From Plazaster borealis (Eukaryota; Echinodermata; Asteroidea; Forcipulatida; Labidiasteridae), in NCBI GenBank assembly GCA_021014325.1, contig CM037458.1:21559063-21623062 (forward strand): a DNA stretch of 64,000 bases, written 5' to 3'. Below, in pieces: positions 59,406 through 64,000 of this stretch (within the stretch, counting starts at the first letter, position 1; each line of letters starts with the position of its first letter). Position numbers and translations under genes: made by a program. The notes below the pieces were generated by a model. The model was not told the origin of the DNA, did not search any database, and worked only from the letters and a program-made list of their open reading frames with translations.

Positions 59406-59777
59406 TTAAAGGCATCGTACACGTTTGGTAATTGTCAAAGACCAGTGTTCTTATTTGGTGTATCCCAACATATACATAAAATAACAAGCCTGTAATAAAT
59501 TTGGGCTCAATTGGTCATCGAAGTTGCAAGAAAATGATGAAAGAAAAAACACCCTTGTTGTACAAATTTGTGTGCTTTCAGATAGGAATAAAAACTTCTT
59601 GCAAGAAGTTTTTATTATTTTAGTGAGAAATTACCTCTCTCAAAAACTACGTTACTTCAGAGGGAGTCGTTTCTAAATGGTTTTATATTATCAACAGCTC
59701 TCTGTTGCTCGTTACCAAGTCAGTTTTTATGTTAATATATATTTTGAGTAATTACCAAACGTGTACAGTGCCTTTAA
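59406..59777 (-). repeat. Family A MITE, full copy, inverted
   Basis: TTAA at 59406-59409 and 59774-59777; complete interior with AACTTCTTGCAAGAAG. Confidence 0.92.
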
Positions 59778-60379
59778 TTGCTACTACGGGGATTAATTTT
59801 AACAGAATTTGAATAAAAGTACACTTTCGGGCAATGAGATCCATGTTTTTAGGCATTTATGGATTTCAAAGTAAAAATCGCGGTAAGACCCATTGAAGTT
59901 TGTTTTCAGTCAAGTGTACTCTTTATCTAAAATGAATAATATGCTTACTTGCTGTCAACATGTTATATTTATTTTTGCTAAAAAACTACTGTTTAAGTTT
60001 TCTTTATACAAATTGTATTAACTGTCATTGGGGATGTCAATGTGAAATAATTGTCGTATATTGAATTGAATTGAATTGAATTAGGTAAACAAAAACAACA
60101 ACAAAAACCACCCCAAACCCGAAAAGGAAAACAAAAACAGTACACACAAGTTAAGTTGGTACAGATTTTTGGTTGGGGTTTAAAACGATTTTCGAAAAAC
60201 CCCCAACCCCAAACAAACCCCCAAACTGTTTCATCAAAATCACAATTTTCTTTCTTATTTGTTTTTCTCCTTATAGAGTCACATAGAGGTAGAAGTGATT
60301 TGGCTCACACTATTCTACACTTTCTAATACAGTTATACTTTTGATTATGTTTTACTTACCGACGTTTTGACTTGTCACC
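59778..60379. other. No gene; small TTGAA repeat
   Basis: A TTGAA pentanucleotide tract at 60060-60082 and A/C-rich runs near 60085-60240. No coding signal. Confidence 0.6.
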
Positions 60380-60695
60380 AAAGTACTGGTAATTGTCAAA
60401 GAAAGGAATCACTCAACATTATTCATGAAATAAATTTTAAAAAACTTGTGAAAGTTAATCAGTCATCGGAGTCGATAGAAAACAGTGAAAACCATCACTG
60501 TTTTCAAGCGTCGAATTTTGGACTCGCGTAATCAAACTTAATTTGTTTACTCATTTCTCAAAAACTATATATAGCATTTTAGGCAAATGTATGTCGAGGG
60601 ATGTTTTCCACCATGACCATCTTTATACCGTGTATGGTTAAGTTATGCGTTGACCTGTGCGAAACTTTTCTATTTTCAGTCTTTGGTAATTGCTG
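60380..60695 (-). repeat. Highly diverged family A/B relative
   Basis: AGTACTGGTAATTGTCAAAG at left, TCAGTCTTTGGTAATTGC at right, with CTTGTGAAAGTTAATCAGTC and CTCATTTCTCAAAAACTAT in the family A order. Termini are not preserved. Confidence 0.5.
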
Positions 60696-60800
60696 TCTTT
60701 TTCGAGAAAATGAGGATTGTGGAGTAGGATTTAGTGCGTCCGTAACTGCCGAGAAAAATCATTGGTGACGATTTTAAACTGTTAGACAGACCTTGTTGTA

Positions 60801-61150
60801 TTAAAGGCACTGTACACGTTTGGTAATTGTCAAAGAGCAGTGTTCTCACTTGGTGTAGCCCAACATATGCATACAATAACAAGCCTGCGAAAATTTGGGC
60901 TCAATTGGTCATCGAAGTTGCAAGAAAATGATGAAAGAAAAAACACCCTTGTTGTACAAATTTGTGTGCTTTCAAATAGGAATAAAAGGCTTCTGGCAAG
61001 AAGTCTTTTATTATCAAAAACTACGTTACTTCAGAGGGAGTCGTTTCTCACAATGTTTTATACTACCAACAGCTCTCTGTTGCTCGTTACCAAGTCAGTT
61101 TTTATGCTAATATATTTTGAGTAATTACCAAACGTGTACAGTGCCTTTAA
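60801..61150 (-). repeat. Family A MITE, inverted, slightly shortened
   Basis: TTAA at 60801-60804 and 61147-61150. The centre is altered (GGCTTCTGGCAAGAAGTC) and the TTAGTGAGAAATTACC block after it is missing. Confidence 0.9.
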
Positions 61151-62109
61151 AACACACACACGTTAAAACGATGATCGACCGGGCATCGCTTTTAAAATGA
61201 TACAAAATTGCATTTTTCTTTGAGATGAAATAACAACTGGCGAAACGATTTCACTGGATACCTACTTTCAGTCAAGTAAGTTAGTTTGTAATAACTTGAA
61301 AGTACATCTTTTCACGCCTGGAAATGATGTCAAATCTACCTTTAACAGTTTTTAACTGAATGATGCAATTCCAAAGCTGCCAAAAAATCGTATTAAATAA
61401 AATTACACTCATTAATGTGCTATTATGTTTAACCTGCCCACGCATGTATACACATGTCGATAATAATAAGAGAGGTTTATATAATTTATACTATAGATCA
61501 TGACCTTTGACCTACACGAAGCTTCAACGTTCACTCATCCCGAGTCTCATTCTACCTCATGAAGAGTTGGCCACTTCATAAATAAATCCATAACTTATGC
61601 ACCCTCTCGGAATACAACATGAATATAAGCCCCCTCGACCAAAATAATTTAATACAGCGACATGCAACTGTAAATATACACCGTGAATTGGTCTCTCTCT
61701 GACGGCATGCCGAAGCGCCGACACAGCGCTCCTTCTCGCAAAACTGTCAGGGCGGCGGATATACAAACATTCGCCGGCCCAAACGATACAACAAATTACA
61801 TCGCCATGGTAACACGTCCGTGTAAACGCTCGAATACATGGGGGAAATTAGCACTTTTGGTTAAACATCTCACTTCGGTTTTGTATAGCAAAGGGGACTT
61901 TAATTTTCCTGATTAAAATGCTGTGACAGTGTTTAATGGCGAGGTTGTGGTATACATGGCTGTCTGGGGAGTGTGTTGTGCAGGGGGTCGAGGTTTTATA
62001 TAGCTCGCGCTGTGATTGATAGCCGTTGGAGGCCTAATGATAGACATTACTCGAGGTTGTGAGTGAGCCCCTCTCAACTGGACAAGCTTAATACATATAT
62101 AGGCCTAGC
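61151..62109. other. No gene recognised
   Basis: Unique sequence with a GC-richer block at 61690-61830. Open frames of 77 codons or fewer without family features. Confidence 0.55.
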
Positions 62110-62485
62110 TTAAAGGTATCGTACACGTTTGGTAATGACTAAAAATATGTATTAGCATAAAAACTTACTTCGTAACAAGCAACGGAGAGCTGTTGATAGT
62201 ATAAAACATTGTGAGAAACGACTCCCTCTGAAGTAACGTATACAGTTTTTGAGAAAGAGGTAATTTCTCACTAAAATAATAAAAACTTCTTGCAAGAAGT
62301 TTTTATTCCTATCTGAAAGCACACAAATTTGTACAACAAGTATGTTTTTTCTTTCATAATTTTCTTGCAACTTCGATGACCAATTGAGTCCAAATTTTCA
62401 CAGGCTTGTTATTTTATGCATATGTTGGGATACACCAAGTGAGAACACTGGTCTTTGACATATTCCAAACGTGTTCAGTGCCTAA
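62110..62485 (+). repeat. Family A MITE, first of an adjacent pair
   Basis: TTAAAGGTATCGTACACG at left; right end GTGTTCAGTGCCTAA, lacking the usual TTTAA. It shares CAAGTATGTTTTTTCTTTCA and GAGTCCAAATTTTCAC with the next copy, not with the others. Confidence 0.9.
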
Positions 62486-62515
62486 TGTGCCTGATGTGAA
62501 TGCTCTTAAAGGCAT

Positions 62516-62879
62516 CGTACACGTTTGGTAATGACTAAAAATATATATTAGCATAAAAACTGACTTGGTAACGAGCAACAGAGAGCTGTTGATAGTATAA
62601 AACATTGCGAGAAACGACTCTCTCTGAAGTAACGTAGTTTTTGAGAAAGAGGTATAATTTCTCACTAAAATAATAAAAACTTCTTGCAAGAAGTTTTTAT
62701 TCCTATCTGAAAGCACACAAATTTGTACAACAAGTATGTTTTTTCTTTCACCATTTTCTTGCAACTTCGATGACCAATTGAGTCCAAATTTTCACAGGCT
62801 TGTTATTTTATGCATATGTTGGGATACACCAAGTGAGAACACTGGTCTTTGACAATTTCCAAACGTGTTCAGTGCCTAA
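62516..62879 (+). repeat. Family A MITE, second of an adjacent pair
   Basis: TTAAAGGCATCGTACACG at left; right end again GTGTTCAGTGCCTAA. Only 30 bp separate it from the first copy. Confidence 0.9.
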
Positions 62880-62883
62880 GCTA

Positions 62884-63111
62884 CACTGCAAAAACTGGGG
62901 TTACAAAATTGACACCATGGGTGTTGTCACATTTTAGATACCGAAGAGAGAATCAAAATTAACATCTTAGGGTGTTAAAATAACGCCAATGTAATTGTTT
63001 GTGTAGAAATTAGTGTTATTTTAACACCATATGGTTTAATTTTGTGGGTATCTCTAATGTGACAACACCCATGGTGTAAGTTTTAATTTGAACACCCCAG
63101 TTTTTGCAGTG
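62884..63111. repeat. Family C MITE, copy 5, full
   Basis: CACTGCAAAAACTGGGGTTA at left, CCCAGTTTTTGCAGTG at right, with TA on both outer sides (62882-62883 and 63112-63113), consistent with a TA target duplication. Confidence 0.9.
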
Positions 63112-63229
63112 TAGGATTATTCTTTCAAAATCACTTATGTTGACTGCTGGTAGGAGGGTGTGGATTTGGGATTGTCATGAGTTATTTGGATCTGTACTTA
63201 TTTGGGTGGGGGGGGGGTGGGGAACCTCG

Positions 63230-63309
63230 GTTACATTTTGATTCTCTCTTCTGTAATTATATGTGACAACACCCATAGTGTCAATTTTAACACCCCGATT
63301 TTTGCAGTG
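63230..63309. repeat. Family C MITE, right-end fragment
   Basis: CATTTTGATTCTCTCTTCTG, TATGTGACAACACCCATAG, CAATTTTAACACCCCGATTT, then TTGCAGTG. Confidence 0.85.
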
Positions 63310-63661
63310 TAACCTCCGTAAATGTTTAAAGTACTAAATGAAATAACAACACTTAATTGCCTTTCAAACTTAACGCTCTTGGGGTGTTTTTTTTTATAGA
63401 TCACATGTCAATTTCTATAGTGTTTATTAGTCCTTGATATTCTGCAGGAGGATTTTTTTGTTTTGACTCTAGGTAATGATGCAGTCGACACCTTATCGCC
63501 AACAACACTGGATCAGCCATTCGTTAAATTGGGATTTAAGGACAAAACGGACGCGGTTTTGTTCGCCATGTTAATCCTTTTTTCCAACATTTTATCAGGG
63601 TTATTGAAAAGGAGGAACTGACCGCATCCGGTGGATAATAATTGAGCTTAGTAAAACCCTG
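63310..63661. other. No gene recognised
   Basis: Unique sequence between the family C fragment and the terminal tandem repeat. Confidence 0.6.
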
Positions 63662-64000
63662 TACGGAGCCTTAAAAGTGCCATCCAACTTGTTGAGATCC
63701 TGAGATAATTTCAGCTGCAGGATGATGACATCATGAACGTTGAGATGTCGTCTTCCAGATATATTTTATCTCGGGATTACGGAGCTGTGGAAGTACCATC
63801 CAACTTGCTGAGATCCTGAGATAATTTCAGCTGCAGGATGATGACATCATGAACGTTAAGATGTCGTCTTCCAGATATATTTTATCTCGGGATTACGGAG
63901 CTGTGGAAGTACCATCCAACTTGCTGAGATCCTGAGATAATTTCAGCTGCAGGATGATGACATCATGAACGTTAAGATGTCGTCTTCCAGATAATATTTT
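63662..64000 (+). repeat. 116 bp tandem repeat running off the window end
   Basis: Units at 63662-63777, 63778-63893 and 63894-64000 (incomplete). Units 2 and 3 are almost identical; unit 1 differs at its start. Each holds CCATCCAACTTG, TTTCAGCTGCAGGATGATG, CATCATGAACGTT and GTCGTCTTCCAGAT. The array may continue beyond the window. Confidence 0.92.

Overview
The window is animal nuclear DNA: AT-rich, crowded with short non-autonomous transposons and microsatellites, and with coding sequence only as short exons separated by introns of about 10 kb. I find one protein gene I can defend, an Emx (empty spiracles) homeobox gene on the minus strand, in three coding exons between 57532 (start) and 36826 (stop). 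The exons join in frame through canonical GT/AG introns into a protein of about 264 residues. It has an N-terminal FSIESLV repression-type motif, a YPW motif before the homeodomain, a complete Emx-type homeodomain and the HHxxRWR tail. The organism is most likely an echinoderm, and I lean towards a sea star. That lean rests on the deuterostome-like Emx and on my recollection of the dominant TTAAAGGCA repeat family; no search was possible.

Layout. 1-36825 lies downstream of Emx and holds no recognisable gene: old MITE copies, a SINE fragment, foldbacks, microsatellites, and unique GC-richer islands that could be regulatory. 36826-36963 is Emx exon 3. 36964-47628 is intron 2, with a tRNA-derived SINE, two MITE relatives and an unexplained 224-codon open frame. 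47629-47810 is exon 2, which carries most of the homeodomain. 47811-57057 is intron 1, with one MITE, two copies of a 290 bp repeat and the other half of a repeat pair that reveals a tiny insertion at 4830. 57058-57532 is exon 1. 57533-64000 is upstream sequence with candidate promoter motifs, a cluster of four full MITE copies, and a 116 bp tandem repeat running off the window end.

Repeats dominate. The main family (called A here) is about 375 bp, palindromic, and flanked by TTAA with TTAAAGG termini. That matches the Kolobok/T2 type of MITE known from Xenopus better than piggyBac. Related families B and G share its ends but have different interiors, and one element is a chimera of two families. 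A second family (C) is built from inverted GTGTTAAAATTGACACC arms. The most unusual observation is a 26-34 bp near-perfect palindrome beginning CATGGAGGTAGG. It occurs twice, each time flanked by a perfect 7 bp direct repeat, and one copy has a matching empty site elsewhere in the window. This suggests an extremely small mobile palindrome.

No rRNA, tRNA, CRISPR, bacterial or viral gene was recognised. Family names (A, B, C, ...) are local labels. Repeat borders were read by eye and are approximate except where a flanking duplication fixes them.
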